Shown here one piece after another: positions 18,385 to 27,219 of a stretch of 64,000 nucleotides of DNA. The stretch comes from a candidate division Zixibacteria bacterium SM23_81 (GTDB taxonomy: Bacteria > SM23-81). The notes below the pieces were generated by a model that ran no database searches, had not been told where the DNA came from, and saw only the letters and a program-made list of their open reading frames with translations. The translations under genes and the position numbers were made by a program. The stretch is taken from the NCBI GenBank assembly GCA_001304015.1, contig LJUY01000006.1:62001-126000 (forward strand), given 5' to 3'. How positions within the stretch are numbered: the stretch's first letter is position 1; each line of letters begins with the position of its first letter.

Positions 18385-19511
18385 AGTTTCTTAAATCCTA
18401 AAAAATTCTTGATCTCCTGGCAGACGAAGACAATTTGATCTTCCGTTAGGGTCGCAGATGAGGGCAGAGAGAGACCTTGCCCGTAAACGCGATCGGTGGT
18501 GGGAAACTCCTCCGACCACCTCCCCCGATAACATGGCTGACGATGAAGGGGATGAAAAAAACGCCTAGTGCCAACACCCGCTTTGCTCAAGTGCGCACCC
18601 AAGGCCCCGGGATCGTCCACCAAGATGTTGGTGAACCACGGCACGGCATCACAACGGGGGTCGCCAGCGGGAAAGCGGACAGTTTCCAATTCGGATAAGC
18701 ATGCCCTATACAGCTCAATGCTGTTTCGCTTTCTTTCCAAAATGTGATCCAGTCTGGTTAACTGGGCCAGGCCAAGAGCTGCCTGGAGGTCGGTGAAGCA
18801 AAAATTGTACCCGATGTGATGATGGATAAAAGTTCCCTTCTCCGTGCGCCCATGGTTTTTCAGAATTAAGCACCTTCGCTGGATCTGCTCATCATCGGTG
18901 GTGATCATTCCCCCCTGGCCGGTGGTGATGGTCTTATTCCCGTAAAAGGAAAAACAGCCCACAGCGCCCAAACCTCCCACATGTCGATCCTGGAATTTAG
19001 CCCCCACTCCTTGGGCGGCATCCTCGACGACGACGAGACCATGCCGTCTGGCAATGGCTAAGATGGCCTCCATGTCTGCCGATTGACCGTAAAGATGCAC
19101 TGGCATGAGAGCGCGAGTCCTGGAGGAGATCTTCTCCTCGACGCTGGCTGGGTCTATATTGAAGGTGTTCTCGTCGATGTCTGCCAGTACCGGCGTCGCA
19201 CCGGCCCATATCACCGAATTGGCTGTGGCGATGAAAGTCAGGTCTGGTATTATCACCTCATGGCCTGCTCCCACCCCAAGGGCTTTGAGACAGCAGTAGA
19301 GCCCGGCGGTGGCGTTGTTCACAGCAACGGCGTGACGACACCCAACCAGCTCAGCAAACTTCATCTCGAACAGATGAGTTTTCTCCCCCTCGATGAGCCA
19401 GGTGGACTCCACCACCTCAGCGAGCTGGCGGAGCTCTTCTTCACCAATCCAGGGCTCAATCTGCGGGATCACGCCTTCCTCATGGCCACCGATGTGCTTC
19501 TTTACCCCCAT
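18381..19511 (-). CDS. DegT/DnrJ/EryC1-family sugar aminotransferase
   Basis: A 376-residue PLP enzyme that aminates keto-sugar nucleotides. Family marks: VAVNNATAGLYCCLKALG, the DxAQ segment VVEDAAQGVGA, and the Schiff-base Lys in FSFYGNKTITTGQGG. Also typical are NHGRTEKG and YNFCFTDLQAALGLAQ. The substrate would be a 3-, 4- or 5-keto nucleotide sugar. The dehydratase-like epimerases at 23738 and 24817 are in the same direction and could supply it. Its stop overlaps the GT2 start. Confidence 0.92.
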   Translation of the reverse strand: MGVKKHIGGHEEGVIPQIEPWIGEEELRQLAEVVESTWLIEGEKTHLFEMKFAELVGCRHAVAVNNATAGLYCCLKALGVGAGHEVIIPDLTFIATANSVIWAGATPVLADIDENTFNIDPASVEEKISSRTRALMPVHLYGQSADMEAILAIARRHGLVVVEDAAQGVGAKFQDRHVGGLGAVGCFSFYGNKTITTGQGGMITTDDEQIQRRCLILKNHGRTEKGTFIHHHIGYNFCFTDLQAALGLAQLTRLDHILERKRNSIELYRACLSELETVRFPAGDPRCDAVPWFTNILVDDPGALGAHLSKAGVGTRRFFHPLHRQPCYRGRWSEEFPTTDRVYGQGLSLPSSATLTEDQIVFVCQEIKNFLGFKKL

Positions 19512-19525
19512 CTCTTTCGGGTTCC

Positions 19526-21379
19526 TTAAAAGTAATACCAGATGGTCCTGTAATCATCCAAGTTCTCACCCATCTCCTCAAGGCGTCTCAGATAGCTCAG
19601 GATGGGGACATCTACGTGGATGAAGCTATCCACTGGAGAGATGTTCCGCTCCCAGGGAAAAAATTCGTAGATTCGCCGACCATCTGGGGTCAACATGATC
19701 ACGTCGTGATCCTGCCAAGCGATAAGGTAGCTTTTTCCCAACCGGGGAACGTTGAAGACGGCGGCATCAGAGCGGACCATTCCCGAGAACAGCCGAACTT
19801 CCTCCCTTTTTTCCTGAAGCAGCCGAGCAATGGGAGCCCGGTAGGACTCCGTCTCCTCTTTTCCTTTGGCGACAAAGGTGTAGTAAGGTTCGATGCCTAT
19901 AACCCGCAATTGTCGTCGAAGAGCTGCGCTTTCAAACCTCCTACTGTTGTATGTGGTAAAGACCAGCTGATTGTACACCGGGATGCCCCTGCGACGAATT
20001 CTGGCCACAGCCATGACCATCTCTGGAGTCACCTCGTAGAGGTGCTCCACGTGGGTAACTACGACGATCTCCCTTTTAGCTGGCACGTGGTACTTGCCCA
20101 GCAGGCTCACCAGAGAGGCTGTGAACCTCTGAGGGATGGTAACCAGAAGCCGCGTTCCTAGCCGAATCCGCTCTACATGGTCAATCTCGCTGAGGTTTCT
20201 CAAAAGAGCGTCGAGCTTATTGTCGCTCATCACCAGGGGATCTCCACCGGTGACCAGCACCTCTCTAATGGCCGGATGGTTCCTGATCCAGGTGAGCGCC
20301 GCCCTTATCGCCTTTTGGGAAGCCAAGGCCCGAGGGCCCAGCACCTGATGAATCTCCCAATTTCTCTGGCAGTAAACGCAGATCTGCGGACAAGAGTTAT
20401 AAGGCTTAAAAGCCACAATCTGCGGATAGCGTCTGGTGATCAAATCCATGGGAGAGGTGTCATGCTCGCCCATATAGTCCGCGGAGAGTTCTCGATCCTT
20501 TTTATGCTGGATCATCCAACTTACATAGCTTTCCGGGGGAATAACCTGAGCCCTGATGGCGCGATCGTTTCGGTGGCTGTCAGTCCTGTCTAGCAGAGAT
20601 AAGTAAAATGGCGTAATGCCAAAAGGGAGGCCGTTGGCTCGGGCACGTGCAATCTGCCGGCCCTCTTCCTCGGTCAGTTCCACCAGGCAGTTCAGGGTTC
20701 GCTCATCTCGAATGACCTGTTGTAGATGCCAATGCCAATCATCCCAATCCTTCCTCCGGCTACTAAAATAGCGCAGGATCCGTTGTCTGTTTCGCTGGCG
20801 TCTCCTAACTACCTTGGGGTTCAGACCCGATGGATAGCGTGCCATGAACCTGTCCATAGAACGGTACATGCCATCTAGAAGTCGGGACCTCGCCTGAGCG
20901 GCTCTCCTCCCTCTCATGTCCAAGTAAGTCGGACGCCTCATATGGTCGTAGATGCCGGATTGGCCACTTATTCCCCGGAAAAGGTGGATCAGATCCTCCA
21001 CGAAATCCTCGGTCACCGACTGCAAAACCTCCACATCATCACCCCTAATTAGGTGATACAGATAATAGAGAGAACTCACACCGGTGACCTTTTCATTCCG
21101 TTTGGCCAGAATATTCCTGAACACGGCCAAGCACTCCCGTATGTTCGCTCGCTCCAGGTACTGGGTCTCTTTGAATCCCATCTCCAAAGCTCTCTGCTGG
21201 CTGTCCAGGAATTGATAGAGGCGACGGCGGGCTTCCTCGAGACTCCTGCTCCGGGATAGGATAGTGCAGATTTGCGGAGACGCATTCTTGAGCCGTTGTA
21301 GCAAGGACTTCTCCATCTGCATTGGTTCAGAAGAAGCTTGACCCACTTTGCTCTTGGTCGAAACCCCCGTTTCGGTCAC
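19526..21379 (-). CDS. KamA-family radical SAM 2,3-aminomutase-like protein
   Basis: A 617-residue radical SAM enzyme of the lysine 2,3-aminomutase family. The iron-sulfur motif is CPQICVYC within FKPYNSCPQIC. It is followed by VLVTGGDPL and IRLGTRLLVTIPQRFT, both typical of KamA. The C-terminal PLP-binding loop, normally PGGGGK, is shortened to VPRLGK, keeping the Lys. By eye, the two Asp residues that bind the lysine epsilon-amino group are Lys (VAKGK) and Asn (VFNVP) here. The first 130 residues are extra, helical and charged. I start at GTG 21379, with GGAGG seven bases upstream and 13 bp after the upstream stop; TTG 21427 would overlap. See findings for a possible glutamate specificity. 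Confidence 0.82.
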   Translation of the reverse strand: MTETGVSTKSKVGQASSEPMQMEKSLLQRLKNASPQICTILSRSRSLEEARRRLYQFLDSQQRALEMGFKETQYLERANIRECLAVFRNILAKRNEKVTGVSSLYYLYHLIRGDDVEVLQSVTEDFVEDLIHLFRGISGQSGIYDHMRRPTYLDMRGRRAAQARSRLLDGMYRSMDRFMARYPSGLNPKVVRRRQRNRQRILRYFSSRRKDWDDWHWHLQQVIRDERTLNCLVELTEEEGRQIARARANGLPFGITPFYLSLLDRTDSHRNDRAIRAQVIPPESYVSWMIQHKKDRELSADYMGEHDTSPMDLITRRYPQIVAFKPYNSCPQICVYCQRNWEIHQVLGPRALASQKAIRAALTWIRNHPAIREVLVTGGDPLVMSDNKLDALLRNLSEIDHVERIRLGTRLLVTIPQRFTASLVSLLGKYHVPAKREIVVVTHVEHLYEVTPEMVMAVARIRRRGIPVYNQLVFTTYNSRRFESAALRRQLRVIGIEPYYTFVAKGKEETESYRAPIARLLQEKREEVRLFSGMVRSDAAVFNVPRLGKSYLIAWQDHDVIMLTPDGRRIYEFFPWERNISPVDSFIHVDVPILSYLRRLEEMGENLDDYRTIWYYF

Positions 21380-21392
21380 GGTTTGTCCTCCG

Positions 21393-22475
21393 TTAGTTTC
21401 TGGGGCAATCGGAGACCTCGGGAACAAGGTTCTCTCCCCTGGAGACAGACTCGATGGAGGGTGCCAGCAGTCCCTTTTTCCGGGACATCATCCGAACCAA
21501 ACGGGTCAGACCGGTTCCATACGTGACTAGTCCGCTCACTAACAGCAAGGACCAGTAACATATCAAACGACTGGTGAGAATGGTGACACCTCTGAATGCC
21601 CTGGCTAACCCGATGAGGGAGAACAGGGAGAACTGAACGGCATCGATCTGTCCCACAGCGCCTGGCGTGATGGGAATAGTGGCCACTAAGTTGACCGTGA
21701 AAGAAACGAAAGCCACCCAGGGCCATGGCAGGGGATAGTCCAGGGCCATAAGCACCAGATACGTGACCAAAGCGTCACAGAACCATATGATCAGCGTGAG
21801 GAAAAACGCCAGGAGTATCCGCCCCCGGTTTCTGGCGATGAGTCGCACATTGTCCATCAACCGAAATATGAAAAAGATAAACCTTTGATACCTTGCCGAG
21901 GCAAATACACCCCGTAGCCTTTTCTCCGTTTTGGGCACGAAATACAGGAACATCAACAACAGGAGAAAACAGGAGAAGGTCACTTGATACAGGCTCAAGA
22001 TCCACCTGGGTAGCCCAAAGCTGAGGATGAAAAAGCTGAACACGAGGGAACAACTCAGGATAACAAACCCATCCAGGCCACGCTCCACGAAAATGCTGCC
22101 CAATCCGACTCGAAGGGAGATCTTCCGATCGCTTCTCAGCAGATATGCCCGGGCGACATCGCCAGCCCTGGCGGGCACAACAGCGCTGATGAACCAGCCG
22201 ACCAACAAATAGGAAAAAAGCGTGACGGAGGATAGCTTTTGATCCAAAGCCCCCAAGAGAAGCTTCCAACGCAGCGTGCGCACCGCAAAGGAAGAGTAAT
22301 ATAATGCAAAAGCAGCCACAATGAACCGTGGGTCCAGAGTCCGAAACTTCTCCCAGGACGCCTGGAAACCAGACAGCTTTAAGATGGCCAAAAAGGTCAC
22401 CACTCCCAAGGCGACCAGAGTGGCTGCCCGTCGCATGCTGACCTTCTTGGAAACTGGAAAAGCCCCTGTTGACAT
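21393..22475 (-). CDS. AglD/MprF-type membrane protein (lysylphosphatidylglycerol synthase TM family)
   Basis: A 360-residue integral membrane protein of the flippase-like family (UPF0104 / LPG_synthase_TM), with about eight hydrophobic segments. Marks: YYSSFAVRTLRW, SAVVPARAGDVARAYLL near residue 110, IFVERGLDG, and ITPGAVGQIDA near the C-terminus. In MprF the domain moves aminoacylated lipid; in archaeal AglD it is linked to dolichol-phosphate sugar transfer. Here it lies between an ATP-grasp ligase and a KamA-like enzyme. I start at ATG 22475, four bases after the ATP-grasp stop; TTG 22550 would overlap by 70 bp. Confidence 0.85.
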   Translation of the reverse strand: MSTGAFPVSKKVSMRRAATLVALGVVTFLAILKLSGFQASWEKFRTLDPRFIVAAFALYYSSFAVRTLRWKLLLGALDQKLSSVTLFSYLLVGWFISAVVPARAGDVARAYLLRSDRKISLRVGLGSIFVERGLDGFVILSCSLVFSFFILSFGLPRWILSLYQVTFSCFLLLLMFLYFVPKTEKRLRGVFASARYQRFIFFIFRLMDNVRLIARNRGRILLAFFLTLIIWFCDALVTYLVLMALDYPLPWPWVAFVSFTVNLVATIPITPGAVGQIDAVQFSLFSLIGLARAFRGVTILTSRLICYWSLLLVSGLVTYGTGLTRLVRMMSRKKGLLAPSIESVSRGENLVPEVSDCPRN

Positions 22476-22479
22476 CAGC

Positions 22480-23760
22480 TCAATTCCCACGATCGTACTC
22501 GCTGCCCCTCTCCACGGGATTGAAGGTCCCCCTGGTGATGAGACAGACAAATGGGTAAATCATCTCCACGACAAAGGGCAGCGGGTCTTCCAGCGCAAAA
22601 TCGTCATAGGATGTGTCACGCCGAAAAAATTTCAGGTAATCCAAAAGGACCCTATGCTGGCTTATGGGCCTTCTGAGATAGTCGCACAGGGCCCGCCAGT
22701 CGCCCCAAAGCCAGCGCGTCTTGACGCCCAGTGGATATTCTAATACGGGATCAACATCCCCATCCACGGCCATGCGATACAGCAAATAAGGGAAGTCAAC
22801 CCCAGAGGCGACACCCTGGTACAGCGAGCCCCAAAACCGCGGATTGATCTCCATGAGAACCGGCCCCCGGTCCTCGGTGAGAGTAAACTCAGCCTCGGCG
22901 ATGCCGTGCCATTCCAAGCGCTCCAGAACTTGATGGGCAATCTGCTCCATCGCGTCGTTCCTGACGCTGGTTCGCAACACCGCTGTGCCTCCCTCAATAG
23001 GGAACTCTCGCAAGAACTTGAAGGTGAATTTTGCGCGCAGTTTTCCCCGATTATACAACATGCATACCGAGTGTTTGGCACCCGCCACGTACTCCTGGAT
23101 AACGGGCGCATCTTCTGGCTGGAACCCAAATCGAGATGTCAGCTCCCCATAGGCCTCCTTTAGCTCCCTAGAGGAGTTCACGTAACGAAGTCCAAAGGCT
23201 CCGTGAGCTCGCCGCGGTTTGACCACTGCCGGATAGCTGAGCTCGTCAGCGATCTCCTCCAGCTCTTCTATCTGGCCAACATGGTAAGTTTTGGGGATGG
23301 GTATTCCCAACTGCTGGGCCAAAGCATAAAATCGATCCTTAGAATGAAGAGTCATAATCTGGTCGTAGTCGGGCAGAGGAACTTTCAATACAGGCGTCAA
23401 TCGGTCTCGATAGCGAGCGATGATGAAACCCTCCTCATGCATGGGCATTAGCACGCGACACCCGAACTCTCGAGCCTTCCGGGCCAGAGTTTCAATAAAC
23501 CGCTCCGGGTACAGGTATGGCGAGGGGTAGACGAATCGGCCATGACAATATCGAGAGTAAAAACACATAGACGGGGAAAAGCTATCTCCCGCCACGACCT
23601 TAATTCCTCTCCGGGATAGGCTCTTGAGGGCCGTATAGGCCATCCGATTTCTCCCAAAAGTGACCAGAGCGCTCACAATGGTGATACCCCCGGTGGGCAG
23701 ATCTCCTTTGCCCGAGAACTGAGAGAGGAGCTGAGATTCATGGGCCTGATGTGCCTCCAT
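22480..23760 (-). CDS. ATP-grasp ligase (carbamoyl-phosphate-synthase-like)
   Basis: About 426 residues. The ATP-grasp fold is shown by SYPAVVKPRRAHGAFGLRYV (ATP-binding Lys and loop), PVIQEYVAGAKHSVCML, and the Mg-binding LMEINPRFWGSL near residue 300. The N-terminal pre-ATP-grasp part is Rossmann-like (ITIVSALVTFGRNRMA). Such enzymes join a carboxylate to an amine, thiol or other acceptor. With a possible aminomutase and a glycan around it, attaching an amino acid to a sugar or lipid is an idea only. The start is uncertain: ATG 23760 (chosen) overlaps the upstream gene by 23 bp; ATG 23790 is also in frame. Confidence 0.78.
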   Translation of the reverse strand: MEAHQAHESQLLSQFSGKGDLPTGGITIVSALVTFGRNRMAYTALKSLSRRGIKVVAGDSFSPSMCFYSRYCHGRFVYPSPYLYPERFIETLARKAREFGCRVLMPMHEEGFIIARYRDRLTPVLKVPLPDYDQIMTLHSKDRFYALAQQLGIPIPKTYHVGQIEELEEIADELSYPAVVKPRRAHGAFGLRYVNSSRELKEAYGELTSRFGFQPEDAPVIQEYVAGAKHSVCMLYNRGKLRAKFTFKFLREFPIEGGTAVLRTSVRNDAMEQIAHQVLERLEWHGIAEAEFTLTEDRGPVLMEINPRFWGSLYQGVASGVDFPYLLYRMAVDGDVDPVLEYPLGVKTRWLWGDWRALCDYLRRPISQHRVLLDYLKFFRRDTSYDDFALEDPLPFVVEMIYPFVCLITRGTFNPVERGSEYDRGN

Positions 23761-24781
23761 GGTCAGGAGATTTGCCTTCCTCCCCACCATGCCAAACTTC
23801 TTCTTCCGTGGCCATCTTGGTCTCCCAGACCCAGCGACCACCGTTCTGCCGATACCAGTCGATGGTCCGTCCTAATCCCTCCTCAAGCGATATCTGAGGC
23901 CGCCAGTTAAACAGGGTCATGGCCTTAAAATAGCTGCAATTCAAGCGCTCCACGTCCAATGGACGGAGTCTGACCTTTTCAACCTGGATGTCAACTTGCT
24001 GTCGTTCCATAAGTCGAGCGATGATCTGGGCCAGCTCCTCCACAGACCAATCCCGTCCTTGTCCCAGGTTGACCACTTCACCCACGGCCTTATCGCACTG
24101 CATCAGCTCGATGGCCCCTTTGACAGCGTCGTCCACGTATGTCAAGTCTCTTCGGGCTTTCACGTTCCCCAGCTTCAGACGATTGCCCCTGTCCAGCTGC
24201 GTAATCAGCTCGGGGATGATGTAGGGGTGTGTTTCGCGAGGGCCATAAGTATTGAACTGGCGCAGGATAATGATGGGCAGATTTTGCTCCTTGTACAAAC
24301 TATAGCAGAGCCTATCGGCGGCCAGCTTGCTCACGGCGTAGGTGGAACAGGGCCTCAGGGGATGGTGTTCGTCCATGGGCACATATCGTGCGCTGCCATA
24401 AACCTCCGAGGAGGAATACTGGAGAACCCTCTGAACCCCGGCATCTTTGCAGGCCAACATCACGTTTAAAGCCCCAGTGGCGTTTACCTCAAAGAACTTG
24501 CGAGGTCGGTCGTAACAATGCGGGATGTAAGGCTCGGCGGCCAAATTGAACACGCAGTCAATTCCATTCTGGCGCATAATGTCATTCAGGTTCGGATCTA
24601 AGATATCACCTTCCAAAATCTCCACCCGATTCTCTACATCCTTCAGGTTGGATCTGTCCCCGCTGACGAAGTTGTCGTATACCACCACCTCCACGCCCTC
24701 TTTCAGCAGCTCCCTGACCAGCGTCGAGCCGATGAAACCGGCCCCCCCGGTCACCATGGCCTTTTTTCCCCTTAGCTCCAT
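23738..24781 (-). CDS. NAD-dependent nucleotide-sugar epimerase/dehydratase (SDR)
   Basis: A 347-residue extended SDR enzyme. The Rossmann motif is [12 protein letters not shown] near residue 10, Asp in VVYDNFVSGDRSNL binds NAD ribose, NLAAEPYIPHCYDRP is the active loop, and the catalytic Ser/Tyr/Lys are in YSSSEVYGS and STYAVSKLAADR. It also has RQFNTYGPRE. The family covers UDP-glucose epimerases and 4,6-dehydratases; I cannot choose between them. The start ATG 24781 has AGGG eight bases upstream. The last 20 residues are low in family likeness and overlap the start of the ATP-grasp gene. Confidence 0.88.
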   Translation of the reverse strand: MELRGKKAMVTGGAGFIGSTLVRELLKEGVEVVVYDNFVSGDRSNLKDVENRVEILEGDILDPNLNDIMRQNGIDCVFNLAAEPYIPHCYDRPRKFFEVNATGALNVMLACKDAGVQRVLQYSSSEVYGSARYVPMDEHHPLRPCSTYAVSKLAADRLCYSLYKEQNLPIIILRQFNTYGPRETHPYIIPELITQLDRGNRLKLGNVKARRDLTYVDDAVKGAIELMQCDKAVGEVVNLGQGRDWSVEELAQIIARLMERQQVDIQVEKVRLRPLDVERLNCSYFKAMTLFNWRPQISLEEGLGRTIDWYRQNGGRWVWETKMATEEEVWHGGEEGKSPDHGGTSGP

Positions 24782-24816
24782 CTTAAAATCCCTTATGCCA
24801 GTTTGTCCTTCAGACC

Positions 24817-25697
24817 TCAACAGGCTTCAGATTGACGCTTGCTGTAGTATTCGACGGTCCTCTGGATGCCCTCGTCTAAATCCACCTGCGGTTTCCAACC
24901 CAACTCCTTCTGGGCCTTGGTGCTATCCAGACAGATACGATGTATTTCCCCTAACCGCTCCGGGACATAGAGGGGTTCGATGTCCGTGGCCAAGTGGTTT
25001 TTCAGTGTGCCGAAAATCTCGTTCACGGAGACTTCCCATCCCCAACCCAGGTTCATGACCTGACCGTCGCCCCGCTCCATGGCCAGAAGGTTGGCCTCAA
25101 CGATGTCTCCCACGAAAACGTAGTCCCTGGTGTGAGTCCCATCCCCATAGATGGTGGGCCGCTTGCCCCGAAACAGTGCTTCGGTGAAGATGGCCACTAC
25201 CCCCGCCTCCCCATGGGGATCCTGCCGGGGTCCGTAGACGTTAGGATACCGCAGGATGGTATAGTTCAAGTGATAATTATAACGGTACAGATAGAGGTAA
25301 TGCTCCACGATGTGCTTGGTGATTCCATACTGGGACAGAGGCCGAATGGGATGGTCCTCGTCGGCGGGCAGATATTCTGGCTCTCCGTAGATGGCACCGC
25401 CCGTGGAGGCGTAAATTACCTTCTTGATCCCGTATACAGCACACAGCTGGATGAGGTTGATGGAACCCAAGACGTTGACCTGGGCATCGAACATTGGATC
25501 TTCAACGGACTTGCGCACATCTCTGCCAAGCCCGGATCTCGAATGTCCAACCGATAAAAGGTAGCCTTAGGATGGACGTTTTCCCTGAAGCCGGTGGAAA
25601 GATCGTCCACGATAACCACCTCATGTCCCTCAACGATAAGTCGATCTGCGATGTTGGAGCCTATAAAACCAGCTCCCCCCGTAACCAATACTTTCAT
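24817..25697 (-). pseudogene. Nucleotide-sugar epimerase (GalE-like), internal deletion and frameshift
   Basis: Two overlapping frames are halves of one GalE-like SDR gene. The first (ATG 25697, good GGGAGG site) gives [16 protein letters not shown] through [12 protein letters not shown]. The second frame resumes at about 25520 with DVRKSVEDP and continues through ASTGGAIYGEP, QYGITKH (catalytic Tyr and Lys), YPNVYGPRQ, and ends normally at 24817. The stretch expected between them (roughly 17-20 codons, including the HxAAQ segment that shapes the NAD/active site) is missing, and the frame is off by one. Either it is a true broken gene, or an assembly or consensus error removed about 50-60 bases. 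Codon use and neighbours are otherwise ordinary. Confidence 0.85.
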
Positions 25698-25713
25698 TCC
25701 GCCTCCCTGTTCA

Positions 25714-26574
25714 TCAACGGTTTGCGAGGAGACGGTTCTTGATGTAATCGCTCAATGCCTCCTCCCAGGGTCTCATCCAGTTCAATCCCAGCAGCTGCAA
25801 CATATAATTGCGAATGGCCTCCATTCTCGGCCTATGCGCTGGAAGCGGAAAGGCTTCGGAGCTCACTGGCTCCACGGAGCAGTTAGACCTATCGACCAAA
25901 TTTAAAACCTTTTGAGCGTATTCGAATCGGCTGCAACACCCCAGATTGGCCATGTGATAGGTGCCATACCATCCTGTTTCGACCAACTTCAAGATGCCCT
26001 GGGCCAGATCGTTCGTGTACGTGGGTGAACCGAATTTGTCATCGACTACCTGCAACTTTCGCCCCTGCTTGGCCAGGCTCACGATTTTGCCGACGAATTT
26101 CTTGTCTCGCACACCGCCGCCGAACATCCATCCGGCCCTGACTATATAATACTCCCTGAGCGAATCCCTGACAAACAGCTCACCTTGGTATTTTGCCTTG
26201 CTGTATTCACTGCTGGGATGAGGTGTGTCGAACTCGGTATAGGGTTCGTTCTTGGCCCCGTCAAATACAGAACCCGTGCTGAGATAAACCATACAGGCGG
26301 CGTAACGTGCGCAGGCCAGGGCTACATTCTTGGCACCAATAGCATTGGTCAAATAGGCTTCGTCCTTCATCTCCTGGCAACCATCTACATTGGTCAAGGC
26401 AGCCAGGTGCAGGACCAAATCCGGTTTGTTCTCCTCGATGATGGCAAAAACGGCCCTGGGGTCTCTGACGTCCAGCTCCTGCAAGTCCGTGGCCACAACC
26501 TGGTGTTTCTTCGCAAAAACCGGACACAGATCGCCACCAAGCATGCCCTTAGCACCTGTTACCAAAACTTGCAT
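25714..26574 (-). CDS. dTDP-4-dehydrorhamnose reductase-like (RfbD/RmlD family)
   Basis: A 286-residue SDR enzyme of the RmlD type. Marks: [12 protein letters not shown] at the N-terminus, [31 protein letters not shown], the catalytic Thr/Tyr/Lys in [10 protein letters not shown] and [12 protein letters not shown], and RAGWMFGGG. RmlD reduces dTDP-4-keto-rhamnose to dTDP-L-rhamnose. No rmlA, rmlB or rmlC gene is in the window, so the substrate may differ; sugar reductases with this fold act on several keto-sugars. ATG 26574 follows GAGGAGG closely. The frameshifted epimerase begins 16 bp after its stop. Confidence 0.85.
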   Translation of the reverse strand: MQVLVTGAKGMLGGDLCPVFAKKHQVVATDLQELDVRDPRAVFAIIEENKPDLVLHLAALTNVDGCQEMKDEAYLTNAIGAKNVALACARYAACMVYLSTGSVFDGAKNEPYTEFDTPHPSSEYSKAKYQGELFVRDSLREYYIVRAGWMFGGGVRDKKFVGKIVSLAKQGRKLQVVDDKFGSPTYTNDLAQGILKLVETGWYGTYHMANLGCCSRFEYAQKVLNLVDRSNCSVEPVSSEAFPLPAHRPRMEAIRNYMLQLLGLNWMRPWEEALSDYIKNRLLANR

Positions 26575-26600
26575 ACATCCTCCTCATGCATATCAAGGAA

Positions 26601-26990
26601 TTACAGGTAGCCCAACATCTCGAGGCGTTCCTCCAAATCCTTTGCTTCTTAAGAAACCTCTCTGGTCGTTGTACTAAGACTCAACAACCACCGGAGAGCG
26701 CCAACGTTGAACTGAAAGGCACCTCCCCCCCGAGGCGTTTGAAAACCATGGGCCGATAAGACCAGCAAGCTAGTATGTTCTGAGAACAACTTGAACACCT
26801 TTCCGATGAATCGATGTGCCCCGCTTGCAGTAAAACTTGCTGACCATCAGAACTTTCATCTGAGTAAGCTCGCCCCGTGAAAATAACCAGCAAGATGCAC
26901 TCTCAACAAATCCATAACGGTGGGCGCGATGCCCATGAGGCTGGGATCCTCCACGGCCACCTCTCGTTGGGATTGGCCATCATGAATTCA
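26601..26990 (-). pseudogene. Relic of a fourth alkaline-phosphatase-superfamily gene
   Basis: Two C-terminal fragments of the phosphodiesterase family remain in a non-coding stretch. At 26856-26990 one frame reads REVAVEDPSLMGIAPTVMDL then a stop after GASLLR, matching the family ending (DLAPTVL..). At 26601-26645 another reads DLEERLEMLGYL then a stop, matching the acidic C-terminal helix of the family. Stops and frame changes lie between them and no N-terminal half is visible upstream. The remainder of the gap to 27219 holds nothing I recognise. Confidence 0.55.
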
Positions 26991-27219
26991 CCTTTTTGGG
27001 GTGCTCTCTGAAGACCCCTGTATAGGTCGGGCAGATCTCTACCGAGTTCCCCCTACAGCCGAATGGCTTCTTTTAGAGACAAGTGGCAGATCTTAGAAAC
27101 AGGGAGTCATATCGGCTTCAAACGTATAGCTAGTGAGCACCTCCTTCGACGGAGAGTCCTTCGATGTTTGAGCTGGTAAGCTTTTTTAAGAACCTTTCAT
27201 TTCGGCAAATACGATATAA

